Position numbers and translations under genes: made by a program
In this document: one piece after another, positions 46,166 to 55,188 of the stretch
Position numbering within the stretch: position 1 is the first letter of the stretch
Layout: each line of letters opens with the position of its first letter
Assembly: GCF_005280585.1 (NCBI RefSeq)
Contig: NZ_SZVO01000001.1
Span: 310,001-374,000 of the forward strand
Length of the DNA stretch: 64,000 bases
Direction: 5' to 3'
Origin: Dyadobacter frigoris
Lineage (GTDB): Bacteria; Bacteroidota; Bacteroidia; Cytophagales; Spirosomataceae
The notes under the pieces: generated by a model
What the model saw: only the letters and a program-made list of their open reading frames with translations
The model's database searches: none
Told to the model about the DNA's origin: nothing

Positions 46166-46726
46166 ATGAGACGACCAGCCTACATATTTACTTCCGTTTT
46201 AATTCTGTTTATTGCCTTAACCGGTTTCCGAACAGATTCTGTAACAAAAAAAGAAGAGGAAATTCAGTGGATTACCATGGAAGAAGCCTATGCAAAAATC
46301 CAGAAGGAACCGCGCAAAGTACTGGTAGATGTCTACACAGATTGGTGCGGCTGGTGCAAGGTTATGGATCGGGAGACCTATAAAAATGATGAGGTGATCG
46401 ATTATATCAACAAAAAATATTATGCAGTAAAACTGAATGCTGAACAAAGAGAAGCTATAACGCTTGGGAGTCAGAAATTTGAGTTTATTGCGGAAGGGCA
46501 AAAAGGCATTCATCAAATGGCCCTGGCGCTGACAAACAATCAGCCAAGTTTTCCAACTACTGTTTTTCTCGACGAAAAATTTCAAATGATCCAGCCTTTA
46601 CCAGGATATATGAAAGCAAAAGAATTTCATGAAGTGATAACCTTCTTTGGAGATAATTATAATAAGAAAGAGTCGTTTGAAGATTACAAAGCTAAGACTT
46701 ATAAGAAGATTTATACCAGTAAATAG
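46166..46726 (+). CDS. Exported thioredoxin-fold protein
   Basis: 186 residues. The N-terminal segment (MRRPAYIFTSVLILFIALTGF) is a signal peptide or anchor. The thioredoxin-like domain has a CGWC active site in DVYTDWCGWCKVMDRETY (about residues 53-70) and the cis-proline region QPSFPTTVFLDE. The insert between them is of the DUF255/Thioredoxin_7 kind. It is probably a periplasmic dithiol reductase or disulfide carrier. A terminator follows. Confidence 0.9.
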   Translation: MRRPAYIFTSVLILFIALTGFRTDSVTKKEEEIQWITMEEAYAKIQKEPRKVLVDVYTDWCGWCKVMDRETYKNDEVIDYINKKYYAVKLNAEQREAITLGSQKFEFIAEGQKGIHQMALALTNNQPSFPTTVFLDEKFQMIQPLPGYMKAKEFHEVITFFGDNYNKKESFEDYKAKTYKKIYTSK

Positions 46727-46742
46727 TCTAATTAGAAATGCA

Positions 46743-46790
46743 AAAAGGGTTGACAAATGAATTGTTTTCATTTGTCAACCCTTTCATTTT
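46743..46790. terminator. Terminator of the thioredoxin-fold gene
   Basis: AAAGGGTTGACAAATGAA pairs with TTCATTTGTCAACCCTTT around a 4-base loop, 17-20 bp after the stop. It is symmetrical, so it could also block readthrough from the other side. Confidence 0.88.
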
Positions 46791-46830
46791 TTGCCTATAA
46801 ATCGAATTGGCGATTCTATCCTCTGGGGAT

Positions 46831-46992
46831 ATCCTGTTTATAGGAATTAATAGCCGTAACCAAATCCAGACTCCTCCGGAGTTGCCTGCAATTTGCTCTT
46901 TTTTGTTTAGGACAATAATATCCGAATATCAACAGGAGGCTCCGAAGGAGCCTAAAGCTCTGCCGAACAAACGCTATTGCTATAAACAGGAA
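46831..46992. repeat. Diverged element with ATCCTGTTTATAG inverted termini, copy C
   Basis: ATCCTGTTTATAG at 46831-46843 and CTATAAACAGGAA at 46980-46992 are inverted repeats (12 of 13), the same termini as the elements between gcvP and nuoJ. The interior is different, with palindromes such as GGCTCCGAAGGAGCC. A further palindrome, AGCTCCTAAGGAGCT, lies just outside the right end. It fills the gap between the thioredoxin gene and prfA. Confidence 0.65.
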
Positions 46993-47018
46993 GCTCCTAA
47001 GGAGCTAAAATACAAGAA

Positions 47019-48092
47019 TTAGATTGTTTCGCCTTCCTGCATTCTTTCCGTATTTTCAGCAATGCGCAACCGCTCGATAAATTCGCCAATATCACCTTCC
47101 ATTACGGCTGGCAAATTATAAACTGTATAACCGATGCGGTGATCCGTAATCCGGCTTTGAGGGTAATTGTATGTTCTGATTTTATCAGATCTGTCACCGC
47201 TTCCTACCATGGATTTACGTTGCGAGCTGATCGCATCATTGTGCTCTTTCAATTTGATTTCATAAAGTCGTGAGCGTAAAACACCCAAAGCTCTTTCCTT
47301 ATTCTTCAATTGTGAGCGTTCATCCTGGCAGCTCACAACCAATCCTGACGGAATGTGTGTTAAACGCACGGCAGAATAAGTGGTATTAACTGACTGTCCA
47401 CCAGCACCTGACGACATGAATGTGTCAATCCGGACATCATTCATATTGATCTGAACGTCCACTTCTTCCGCTTCTGGTAAAACGGCTACCGAAGCAGCTG
47501 AGGTATGAATTCTTCCCTGCGACTCCGTTTGCGGAACGCGCTGAACACGGTGAACGCCCGATTCAAATTTCATTTTGCCATACACATCGTCGCCTTCAAC
47601 CTTGCAGATAATTTCTTTATAACCACCGTTTGTTCCTTCCGTGAAGTCCATGATGGAAGATCTCCATCCCATCTTTTCAAAGAAACGTTGATACATACGG
47701 AAGATATCTCCGGCAAAAATCGCCGCTTCATCTCCACCAGTTCCGCCTCTTACTTCCAGGATAATATTCCGGCTATCGTTAGGATCTTTTGGAATAAGAA
47801 GTTCTTTAATGATCAGATCCATTTCCTCCATTTTTGGAAGCAATTCGTCCAGTTCTTCTTTTGCCATCTGGCGAAGTTCTTCGTCCTTTTCGTTGACGAT
47901 CATATCTTTCGTCCCTGCAATATCTTTTTGAAGTTTTTGGTAAATTGTATATTGTTCAACAATCTTTCCTAAATCCTTATATTCCTTGCTCAATTTGGAA
48001 TATTTAGTAGAATTGGAAACGATTTCAGGTTGTATGATTTGTTGCGAAACTTCTTCGAAACGTTCTTTTATGGCTTCTAATTTATCTTGCAT
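47019..48092 (-). CDS. prfA: Peptide chain release factor 1
   Basis: 357 residues. The GGQ motif that triggers peptidyl-tRNA hydrolysis is at 231-233 (SGAGGQSVNTTYS), and the codon-recognition tripeptide is PQT at 187-189 (RVPQTESQGR), the RF1 pattern for UAA and UAG. The C-terminus NYPQSRITDHRIGYTVYNL is typical. The stop is 26 bp beyond element copy C. It stands alone. Confidence 0.97.
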   Translation of the reverse strand: MQDKLEAIKERFEEVSQQIIQPEIVSNSTKYSKLSKEYKDLGKIVEQYTIYQKLQKDIAGTKDMIVNEKDEELRQMAKEELDELLPKMEEMDLIIKELLIPKDPNDSRNIILEVRGGTGGDEAAIFAGDIFRMYQRFFEKMGWRSSIMDFTEGTNGGYKEIICKVEGDDVYGKMKFESGVHRVQRVPQTESQGRIHTSAASVAVLPEAEEVDVQINMNDVRIDTFMSSGAGGQSVNTTYSAVRLTHIPSGLVVSCQDERSQLKNKERALGVLRSRLYEIKLKEHNDAISSQRKSMVGSGDRSDKIRTYNYPQSRITDHRIGYTVYNLPAVMEGDIGEFIERLRIAENTERMQEGETI

Positions 48093-48297
48093 ATCGCGTT
48101 AATATCTTTTGGCATTGCATATTCGGGCGACAAAGATACGCATTTTAGGTTGAAGAATGTTTTTCGTACGTTCGTAGTGTGTTTTGAATTACAAAGTTGT
48201 ATTTAACGTTGAAGAATAAGAGCAGAAAATCGCTGATTTTTGTTGACTGAAATCTGCCTGAAACACTCTTTTATCAGTTTAACTTATTAAAAATAAA

Positions 48298-48873
48298 ATG
48301 AATCGTATCCTATATTGTCTGGCTTTTGGATTGCTTTTGTCTGGCTGCAACAATACGCGTGTTGAAAATACAAAGGAATTATCTAACGAAATAAAGGCAT
48401 CGAAAATCGTTCGTGTAACCAATACCCAGCTCATTTATACGGTGGATGAATGGGGAAAGAAAATTTCAAAATTAGCGCAGAAATCTCTGGAAGAAGCACT
48501 GGCAAAAAATCCTGAAAAGGCAGCTGAACTTTGTAAAAACCCGTCGGGAATTCCAATTATAGGTGCTTTGGAAAAAAAATATGGTGTCAAAATATCGTTG
48601 CTTGGCCCTGATGATACAAAAAATGCTCAACTTGATAAGAAAGAAATTGAGCTTTTAGAAGCCTATTTATATAGTGCTAAAAGTAATGCGTCATCACTAA
48701 GCGATAATGTTCAGCCGATAAATGACACCACTGTTGTCTATAACGTTCCGGCAGACTTACAAATTTGCAAGATTTGTTTAGCCGATAAAACACCATCATT
48801 TGCACTTTGGCGATTGTTATTTGACAAAAAAGAGATTCTTCGAAAAGTAGATGTAAAAACGCTGAAAGATTGA
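48298..48873 (+). CDS. Lipoprotein resembling DUF3365 domain proteins
   Basis: 191 residues. Lipobox LLLSGCNN with the lipidated cysteine near residue 17. The body contains EEALAKNPEKAAELCK and GALEKKYGVKISLLG, and ends with a cysteine pair, LQICKICLADKTPSF, that is unlike a CxxCH haem motif because no histidine follows. The pattern recalls DUF3365 sensor or redox domains, but the assignment is from memory and loose. It is divergent from prfA with 205 bp between starts. Confidence 0.65.
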   Translation: MNRILYCLAFGLLLSGCNNTRVENTKELSNEIKASKIVRVTNTQLIYTVDEWGKKISKLAQKSLEEALAKNPEKAAELCKNPSGIPIIGALEKKYGVKISLLGPDDTKNAQLDKKEIELLEAYLYSAKSNASSLSDNVQPINDTTVVYNVPADLQICKICLADKTPSFALWRLLFDKKEILRKVDVKTLKD

Positions 48874-48925
48874 TTTGGATCGGTTTTTGCTGCTTTAAAA
48901 TAACTTACTTAACGTAGTGGACGAT

Positions 48926-49531
48926 ATGACAGATCAAAATCAATTCAATCCGGATGATTTTAATCACTTTCGGGAAAAGAAGAGAATCCCAAAAGTGATC
49001 GAAAATGAAATTTTACATGCGCTTTCCTTTTACCCGGAATTGCAAAAGGTACCGATTGACTTTGTTTTTAAACAAAACATAAAAAAATCGGTTATGCAAG
49101 CGCAGCCGAGAATCGGAACGATGTTTTCAGGAAAGAAAAATCGGGGTTACCAGATTAATATCAGCGCTTTATTCAAACTTACCTATACCGCGATTCCCAT
49201 TCACCAGATACCTGCCGATATCCTGATTGGCTGGATAGGGCATGAGTTGGGGCATGTCATGGATTATCACAACCGGAATATTTTCGGGATGATAAGATTT
49301 GGTTTTGGTTATTTATTTTCAACAAAATATATTCAGCAGGCAGAAAAAGTAGCGGATACTTTTGCAGTAACGCATGGACTGGGCAATTATATTATCCAAA
49401 CCAAAAATTTTATCCTGAACCATTCAGAATTGCCAGAAAAATACAAACAAAAAATTGCCCGGCTATATCTTTCCCCGGATGATATAGTCGAGCAAGTGAG
49501 ATTACTGGAAGTGCAAAGAGCAGCTTTATGA
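48926..49531 (+). CDS. Putative zinc metalloprotease-like protein (HExxH)
   Basis: 201 residues from the ATG at 48926; a GTG at 48917 would add three residues. A zinc-protease motif HELGHVMDYH lies mid-protein with a downstream EKVADTFAVTHGL that could supply the third ligand, as in M48-like gluzincins. There is no signal peptide and only a weak hydrophobic stretch (FGMIRFGFGYLFSTKY), so it is probably cytosolic or peripheral. I do not recognise the exact family. It follows the lipoprotein gene by 52 bp and converges with GH3, overlapping it by 6 bp. Confidence 0.78.
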   Translation: MTDQNQFNPDDFNHFREKKRIPKVIENEILHALSFYPELQKVPIDFVFKQNIKKSVMQAQPRIGTMFSGKKNRGYQINISALFKLTYTAIPIHQIPADILIGWIGHELGHVMDYHNRNIFGMIRFGFGYLFSTKYIQQAEKVADTFAVTHGLGNYIIQTKNFILNHSELPEKYKQKIARLYLSPDDIVEQVRLLEVQRAAL

Positions 49532-51046
49532 TTTTTGACTTACATAAGTCTCAAATTCAATAAAATCTTCCTCTTTCATCACCCGGGGAATTTTTACTTG
49601 TCCGCCTAGTTTCTTGGTTTCCTCACTCCATTTATGAAAAACAGTTTCGGGAATAAGTACCACTTCAATTCCTTTTAATGCTTTTCCACGCGCAACTTTA
49701 TAATTTTTATTACTGATTTGCAAAGCATTATCAAGTGATTCTGAAACTTTGATCAGGTCAGGAAATTTGTCAGAGCTGATATACCATTTTAGAATAAATT
49801 CTTCATTTTTATGGATAGCAGCTGTAATAAATTCAGTCATCACCACATCGTATTCTTTTTCTAAAACGCGTAACGCGTCATTCATCTGGTTGACGGAAAG
49901 CTGTTCGCCAACAACATTCAGATAATGCTTGGTCCGGCCGGTGATCTTAATTTCTGCTCTGGATTTATCCGTTATCATCACAGTATCGCCGATCATATAA
50001 CGCCACGCACCTGAAACGGTAGAGATCAGTAAACAATAATTTACGTCTTCTGCTGCATCTTCAAGAGAAAATATTTCAGCATTCGGTTTCACCATTCCAT
50101 CTTCATCAATATTGTCGCCCTCCATGGGTACGAATTCAAAGAAAATTCCACTATTGGTGAATAAAGCCATAGACGAAGTTTCTGGCCGGTTTTGAATTGC
50201 AATAAAACCTTCGGAAGCCAGATAAGTATCAATATAAATTAACGGATGAGCAAATAGTTTTTCCAGACTTTTCCTGTAAGGGTCAAATGCAACGCCACCT
50301 GTTGTATATACCTGAAGATTGGGCCAGATTTCATGAATATTTTTTAACTTATGCTTTTTGATAATTTCTTTCAACATCAGTTCGATCCATGCCGGGATTC
50401 CGGATAAGCAGCCTATATCCCAATCAGCCGCTTGCTCGGCAATGGCTTTCACTCGTTCGTCCCAATCTTTTATATCAGCTATTTCACGACCAGGTTTATA
50501 ATATCCTCCGAACCAGCCAGGAATGTTGCTGGCGCTTATCCCGCTTATTTCACCTTCCAGATGATCATCTTTTTCAATCAGATTGGTGCTGCTGCCGAGC
50601 ATTAAAATTTGTTTTTCAAAAAATTCGGCAGGCAAATTAAAGGCACTCAGATTCATGATTTCATTCGTTCCGCTTTTGCGGATAGCGTCCAGCATATCGT
50701 CAGTGACGGGAATGTGTTTGCTGTTACTGGTTGTACCGCTGCTCAATGCAAAATATTTCTGACCACCTGGCCAGGTTACATTTTGATGGCCTTCCAGCAA
50801 ATAATGCCACCAATCGGCGTTCATTTTGTCGTAATCATGAACAGGAACATTTTGCTGAAACGCAGCAATGATGTTCTCGCTTTCCAAAATTTCTTTGAAA
50901 TGATATGCCTTTCCAAAAGCGGTAAGTTTTGCTTTTTCAAGCAGCGTTAGAAGAATTTCCCGTTGCTCTTTCAACGGATCAGAATCACCCGTTATGAAAC
51001 CTGTTAGATCTATCACCTTTTTGATCAGTTCGCCAATAACTGCCAT
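49526..51046 (-). CDS. GH3 auxin-responsive-promoter family protein (acyl-adenylating)
   Basis: 506 residues. The ATP-binding motif ALSSGTTSNSKHIPVTDDM (about residues 100-118), the VYTTGGVAFDPYRKSLE segment, YCLLISTVSGAWRYMIGDTV and KITGRTKHYLNVVGEQLS place it in the GH3 branch of the ANL adenylating enzymes. Plant GH3 proteins conjugate amino acids to jasmonate or auxin; the bacterial substrate is unknown. Cytosolic. It starts 186 bp from the divergent SAM hydrolase gene. Confidence 0.92.
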   Translation of the reverse strand: MAVIGELIKKVIDLTGFITGDSDPLKEQREILLTLLEKAKLTAFGKAYHFKEILESENIIAAFQQNVPVHDYDKMNADWWHYLLEGHQNVTWPGGQKYFALSSGTTSNSKHIPVTDDMLDAIRKSGTNEIMNLSAFNLPAEFFEKQILMLGSSTNLIEKDDHLEGEISGISASNIPGWFGGYYKPGREIADIKDWDERVKAIAEQAADWDIGCLSGIPAWIELMLKEIIKKHKLKNIHEIWPNLQVYTTGGVAFDPYRKSLEKLFAHPLIYIDTYLASEGFIAIQNRPETSSMALFTNSGIFFEFVPMEGDNIDEDGMVKPNAEIFSLEDAAEDVNYCLLISTVSGAWRYMIGDTVMITDKSRAEIKITGRTKHYLNVVGEQLSVNQMNDALRVLEKEYDVVMTEFITAAIHKNEEFILKWYISSDKFPDLIKVSESLDNALQISNKNYKVARGKALKGIEVVLIPETVFHKWSEETKKLGGQVKIPRVMKEEDFIEFETYVSQKS

Positions 51047-51232
51047 GAATTTTTTTGTTAAATTGATGTGAGTAAAGTAATTATGAATCGTGGTTCAAAA
51101 GCTATGCCAACCATTGATTTTTTATAGCCTGGCTGGATGATCTGTTAAATTTATAACTTTACGAAAGAGCAGTGCGTATCTTAAATCAAAAGAAGAACCC
51201 AAATAATTCTAAACACATTTTGACATAACATT

Positions 51233-52159
51233 ATGGCATCATTCTCTTTCCTTAATTTAGTTAGAAAATCCGGATTTTCGGTCAGTGTAATTTTGTTAAT
51301 GCTGATTTCTGTTGCTTCCAATGCACAAAATAATATTCTTGTTTTCCAATCCGATTTTGGATTGAAGGACGGTGCTGTTTCTGCCATGAAAGGCGTGGCG
51401 ATGGGCGTTTCTTCTGATCTTAAATTGTTTGATGTAACACATGAAATTCCGGCATATAATATTTGGGAAGCATCTTACCGACTTGTTCAAACGGCACCTT
51501 ACTGGCCCGTGGGAACTGTTTTTGTTTCGGTTTGTGATCCGGGCGTAGGAACGCAGCGAAAATCGGTGGTTCTGTTAACAAAGTCGGGGCACTATTTTGT
51601 CACTCCGGACAATGGAACATTAACCTTGGTTGCCGAGCAAATGGGAATTCAGGAAGTGCGTGAAATTGATGAAGTTAAAAACCGCCGTAAAAATTCTAAT
51701 GAATCTTATACTTTCCATGGGCGGGATGTTTATGCATTTACGGCAGCCAGGCTTGCTTCCAAAACCATTACCTATGATCAGGTTGGTCCAAAACTTCCGA
51801 ATCAGATCGTTTCAATTCCTTACACAAAACCATCTTTCAAAAATGGAAAAGTAGAAGGGACCATACCTATTCTGGATATTCAATACGGAAATGTATGGAC
51901 TGATATTGATAAAAAACTTTTCAACCAATTGGGAATTAAAATTGGGGAAGACATTAAAGTTGAGGTTTTTAACGGGGATAAAAAAATCTATGGCGGTACC
52001 GTTAAATATGTCAATACTTTCGGAGAAGTGAGTGAAGGAAGTGACGTTGGTTATTTCAACAGTTTACTGAATTTTTCACTTGGAATAAATATGGCCAGTT
52101 TTTCTGAGAAGTATAGCGTGTTCAGTGGAAATACGTGGAGTATAATTCTTAGTAAATAG
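51233..52159 (+). CDS. SAM hydrolase/SAM-dependent halogenase-like (DUF62) protein with signal peptide
   Basis: 308 residues. The DUF62 features are intact: FQSDFGLKDGAVSAMKGV (about residues 37-54), LFDVTHEIPAYN, VSVCDPGVGTQRKSV, TPDNGTL and TFHGRDVYAFTAA. The family hydrolyses S-adenosylmethionine to adenosine and methionine, or halogenates it. This copy has a clear signal peptide (LVRKSGFSVSVILLMLISVASNAQ), predicting export where SAM is normally absent. Hydrolase more likely than halogenase; no halogenase neighbours. A terminator follows. Confidence 0.9.
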   Translation: MASFSFLNLVRKSGFSVSVILLMLISVASNAQNNILVFQSDFGLKDGAVSAMKGVAMGVSSDLKLFDVTHEIPAYNIWEASYRLVQTAPYWPVGTVFVSVCDPGVGTQRKSVVLLTKSGHYFVTPDNGTLTLVAEQMGIQEVREIDEVKNRRKNSNESYTFHGRDVYAFTAARLASKTITYDQVGPKLPNQIVSIPYTKPSFKNGKVEGTIPILDIQYGNVWTDIDKKLFNQLGIKIGEDIKVEVFNGDKKIYGGTVKYVNTFGEVSEGSDVGYFNSLLNFSLGINMASFSEKYSVFSGNTWSIILSK

Positions 52160-52186
52160 TGACTTGCGAATTTTTGCTTTAGAAAT

Positions 52187-52214
52187 TAAAAAACCTGCCG
52201 TCAAGCAGGTTTTT
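52187..52214. terminator. Terminator after the DUF62 gene
   Basis: AAAAACCTGC pairs with GCAGGTTTTT around an eight-base loop, about 28 bp after the stop. It also faces the minus-strand lysine-rich gene at 52239. Confidence 0.85.
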
Positions 52215-52238
52215 TAATTAATTTTATTCAAAAAAATC

Positions 52239-52517
52239 TTACAATTTTTTCACTTCGTCTTTAACACCTGTTCCTACTTTTTTCGCTACTTTTTTTGTGC
52301 CGTCAAAAGCTTTTTCAGCGCCTTCGCCAACTTTTTCTGCTCCGGTTTTTACGCCATCACCAACAACTTTTGCATCTTTTTTAAGCACAGCACCAACCTT
52401 TTTAGCTCTTGATTTGGTAGCCGCGACTACTTTCTGAGTTTTGGTTGAATCAGTATCCTGTGCGAAAGAAGCAGTAGAAAATGCGAACAGAGCGGCAATA
52501 ATCAATATTTTTTTCAT
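52239..52517 (-). CDS. Small exported lysine-rich repeat protein
   Basis: 92 residues. A signal peptide (MKKILIIAALFAFSTASFAQ) precedes a strongly basic, alanine- and glycine-rich mature part of recurring K-K-V-G/E-K-V units (AKKVGAVLKKDAKVVGDGV, GAEKVGEGAEKAFDGTKK, KKVGTGVKDEVKKL). The 11-residue-like periodicity recalls LEA or apolipoprotein amphipathic helices. Function unknown; possibly a periplasmic stress protein. Confidence 0.75.
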   Translation of the reverse strand: MKKILIIAALFAFSTASFAQDTDSTKTQKVVAATKSRAKKVGAVLKKDAKVVGDGVKTGAEKVGEGAEKAFDGTKKVAKKVGTGVKDEVKKL

Positions 52518-52632
52518 GTTGTCTTATGTGTTTTTTTAATCAAGGTTTAAAGCTTTCGCTTTTCCCTATTTATACGGGTTAGAGCTGTATAAGTCACATT
52601 TCCTCAGAAAAGTTTTGTAACGAGAAAAAATC

Positions 52633-52672
52633 AAAAGGCCAGTTACGCTTTTGGAACGTAACCAGCCTTTTG
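52633..52672. terminator. Terminator of the aldo/keto reductase gene
   Basis: AAAAGGCCAGTTACG pairs with CGTAACCAGCCTTTT (one bulge), 20 bp beyond the stop of the minus-strand gene. Confidence 0.8.
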
Positions 52673-52691
52673 CGTAAAGTTAATTTATTTC

Positions 52692-53570
52692 TCAAAATGG
52701 ATTTACAACCTGATATAGTGCGTACCAATCCTGATTTGTTAATTGAATATCCGAGGCACTTGCTGCGTTTCGGATTCTCGTTTCTGATAAAGAGCCAATA
52801 ATAGGCAGAGTACCAAGTTTCATCAACCAGGATACTGCTGTCTGTTCAATATTGGCGTCATATTTTTTTCCGATTTCTTCAAGTTTTGCTCTTAAAACCA
52901 TAGCTTTTTCATCGGTCCCGTCCAAAATTCGCCCTCCGGCTAATGGCGCCCAGGCTAATGGTTTGCTGAAACATTGTTTGATAAAATCAATACGGCCGTC
53001 TTCAATAGCCGTCGTGTTCATCAAATTTAATTCAATATGGTTCGTAACAATCGGTATTCTAAGGTAAGATGCCAGTAACTGATGCTGGAAAACAGAAAAA
53101 TTGGCAACCCCGATATGTTTTACTTTTCCTGACTTTACCACTTCTGCAAGTGCTCCGGCGGTCTCTTCCGGATCTGCCAGAAAATCGCTGTGCTGCAAAA
53201 GAAAAATATCAAGATAATCCGTGTTAAGTCTTTTTAAAGAACCGTTGACACTATTGATAATGTGATCTTTTGAAGTATCGTAATATTTGAAATCGCCTTT
53301 GTCTGACTTTCGGATACCGCATTTGCTGAAAAGTACGATGTCTTCTCTCTTAAAAGATTTGGTTTTGATTACTTTGCCAAAATGCTCTTCTACGGTAAAA
53401 TCGCCGTAGATATCGGCATGATCAAATGTATTTATGCCAAGTTCCAAACACAAGTTAATTGTCTTTTCAATGGCGGCTGTCGTTTCTGCACCTTCATCTT
53501 TCCATCGCCAGAAACCATAAATTGCTTCAGATACTTTTGGGCCGGAATCACTTAAACTGACTTTTTTCAT
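52692..53570 (-). CDS. Aldo/keto reductase family oxidoreductase
   Basis: 292 residues. TIM-barrel AKR pattern: GINTFDHADIYGDFTVEEHFG (with catalytic D and Y), the LFSKCGIRK lysine, YLDIFLLQHSD with the active-site histidine region, and GVANFSVFQHQLL. It reduces carbonyls with NADPH; E. coli YdhF is a close type. Substrate unknown. Monocistronic with terminators on both sides. Confidence 0.93.
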   Translation of the reverse strand: MKKVSLSDSGPKVSEAIYGFWRWKDEGAETTAAIEKTINLCLELGINTFDHADIYGDFTVEEHFGKVIKTKSFKREDIVLFSKCGIRKSDKGDFKYYDTSKDHIINSVNGSLKRLNTDYLDIFLLQHSDFLADPEETAGALAEVVKSGKVKHIGVANFSVFQHQLLASYLRIPIVTNHIELNLMNTTAIEDGRIDFIKQCFSKPLAWAPLAGGRILDGTDEKAMVLRAKLEEIGKKYDANIEQTAVSWLMKLGTLPIIGSLSETRIRNAASASDIQLTNQDWYALYQVVNPF

Positions 53571-53684
53571 TCGGTGGTGTTGGTTGGATCAAGTTGCAAA
53601 AATACCCTAATTTTAAAAATAGCAATCCAATTTTTGAATTACTCTTACGATTACTTAAAAGATAACAATGCTTTCAGTATAAAA

Positions 53685-53722
53685 AGAAAGCTCCTCACTC
53701 ATTTAAGAGTTTCGGAGCTTTT
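53685..53722. terminator. Terminator of the T9SS gene at 53748
   Basis: AAAGCTCC pairs with GGAGCTTT, with an inner CTC...GAG arm, about 26 bp past the stop of the minus-strand gene. Confidence 0.7.
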
Positions 53723-53747
53723 GTTAAGGGTTTATTGGTTTATGTTT

Positions 53748-54905
53748 TTAATCGATTACTAATAGCTTGACGGATTTATGTTTGGAATTGTTTAAAGTAT
53801 CACTTGCTATAAGTTCATATGTTCCGGGTGCGGGAGTACCTTTTATAGTAATTTGAAATGAATCAGAATTTTCAATTTTTACTATTTTTATAGGTACTTC
53901 TTTGCCTGATGAGTTAACAAGTCTAATTTGCGGGTCCTTTATTTCTGAGTATTTTAATACAAAACTTCCATGATTGGGGTTCGGGTACACGAAAGCTTCG
54001 TCTGCTGAGTTAGCTTTTATTCCTATAATTCTGGAATATTCAAAGCCTCCGTCAAGATCAATTTGTTTTAGACGAAAATAGGAGGTCTGATCAGATTGTG
54101 TTTCTGTGTCTGTAAATTCGTAGGAGGATTTTAGCCTCGTAGTAGAATTGCCTTCAACATATCCGATTTTATGGAAGTTTGCCGCATCACTGCTTTTCTG
54201 TATTTCAAAACCTTCATTTTGATCTTCCCAGGCAGTTTCCCATTTCAGTGATATGACATTGTTGTCGTATTGACCGTCGAAGGAAATTAATTTAACGGGC
54301 ATCGGATTCAGCGCAGTTCCATTAAGTATAATATTGTCAAGCCTGAAACTGGCACCGGACGATGCTGTGTTTGTACTTAGATCAGCTCTTTGTTTCCCAA
54401 AGGGATAAATCCTGAACGTTAAATTGACACCGCTCGCCACGGTAAAATCATTGAAATCCCATGTGGTTGTTGCTCCGGGTGAAGTCACGGTTGTCGGAGC
54501 CATTCCCCAGGCGGTTGAAGTAGCAAAGCCATCGGTGCTATAACGAATTTCGAGCTGGTTAGGAGCAGAGGCGCTTCCCTGGCGGAAAAAGCTCAGCGAT
54601 GTAACATTGAGCTGATAACCGGCATCGGCGGTAACTGAAAATTCAATGTAAGAGTTATCGTTAATCGCTGCCGTATTGTTTAGGGTTGTTGAGTTAAAAG
54701 CGTTGGCAAATGCAGTACAAGTTATCGTGCTTCTTGTGAGCTCGGTTCCGGTAACACCAGGAATCGGTGTTGCTACATTACCGGGTGTTGGACAGGCAGA
54801 AATTCCTGTAAACGTGTTCGAATAAATTTGCCCGAAAATCAACTTCGGTGTTATTAAAGTAATCGTTAACAGCAGAAGCTGTTTAAAGTAAAAGTTTCTT
54901 TTCAT
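53748..54905 (-). CDS. T9SS-exported protein with type A sorting domain
   Basis: 385 residues. Signal peptide MKRNFYFKQLLLLTITLITPKLIFGQ is about 26 residues. The middle is a jelly-roll-like beta-sandwich (SFFRQGSASAPNQLEIRYS, TFRIYPFGKQ) ending with FRLDNIILNGTALN. A FnIII-like segment (LKWETAWEDQNEGFEIQKSSD) and a T9SS type A sorting domain (VYPNPNHGSFVLKYSE, IRLVNSSGKEVP) follow. Function unknown; likely a surface or secreted adhesin or binding protein. Confidence 0.85.
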   Translation of the reverse strand: MKRNFYFKQLLLLTITLITPKLIFGQIYSNTFTGISACPTPGNVATPIPGVTGTELTRSTITCTAFANAFNSTTLNNTAAINDNSYIEFSVTADAGYQLNVTSLSFFRQGSASAPNQLEIRYSTDGFATSTAWGMAPTTVTSPGATTTWDFNDFTVASGVNLTFRIYPFGKQRADLSTNTASSGASFRLDNIILNGTALNPMPVKLISFDGQYDNNVISLKWETAWEDQNEGFEIQKSSDAANFHKIGYVEGNSTTRLKSSYEFTDTETQSDQTSYFRLKQIDLDGGFEYSRIIGIKANSADEAFVYPNPNHGSFVLKYSEIKDPQIRLVNSSGKEVPIKIVKIENSDSFQITIKGTPAPGTYELIASDTLNNSKHKSVKLLVID

Positions 54906-55122
54906 AATAAAGGTGTGTATAGTATATGAAACTATTGCACCGAAAGTATGAAAAAGAAGACTTATTTAATGGAAATATTAAATAAATAATTGGTTTTATT
55001 CAATATTTGATTAATATTTTCGTATGGCTCATATTTTATTCGTTGAGGGAATAATCTTGCCAATATCTATCTCCTAAAAACGGGAGTACTGCTGTAAAAT
55101 GTGAACGCTGATGATAAGATTC

Positions 55123-55165
55123 AAACGGGAGCAGTCAACGTTTTTAAAGTTGACTGCTCCCGTTT
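55123..55165. terminator. Strong terminator of xylB
   Basis: A 17-bp perfect stem: 55123-55139 (AAACGGGAGCAGTCAAC) pairs with 55149-55165, about 24 bp past the xylB stop. The gap 54906-55188 holds nothing else recognisable. Confidence 0.9.
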
Positions 55166-55188
55166 TGATATATAATTAAACTTTTATT

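Noticed and set aside
51233-52159. Fluorinase or chlorinase of a natural-product pathway
   Set aside because: No biosynthetic neighbours are present and most members of the family are SAM hydrolases.
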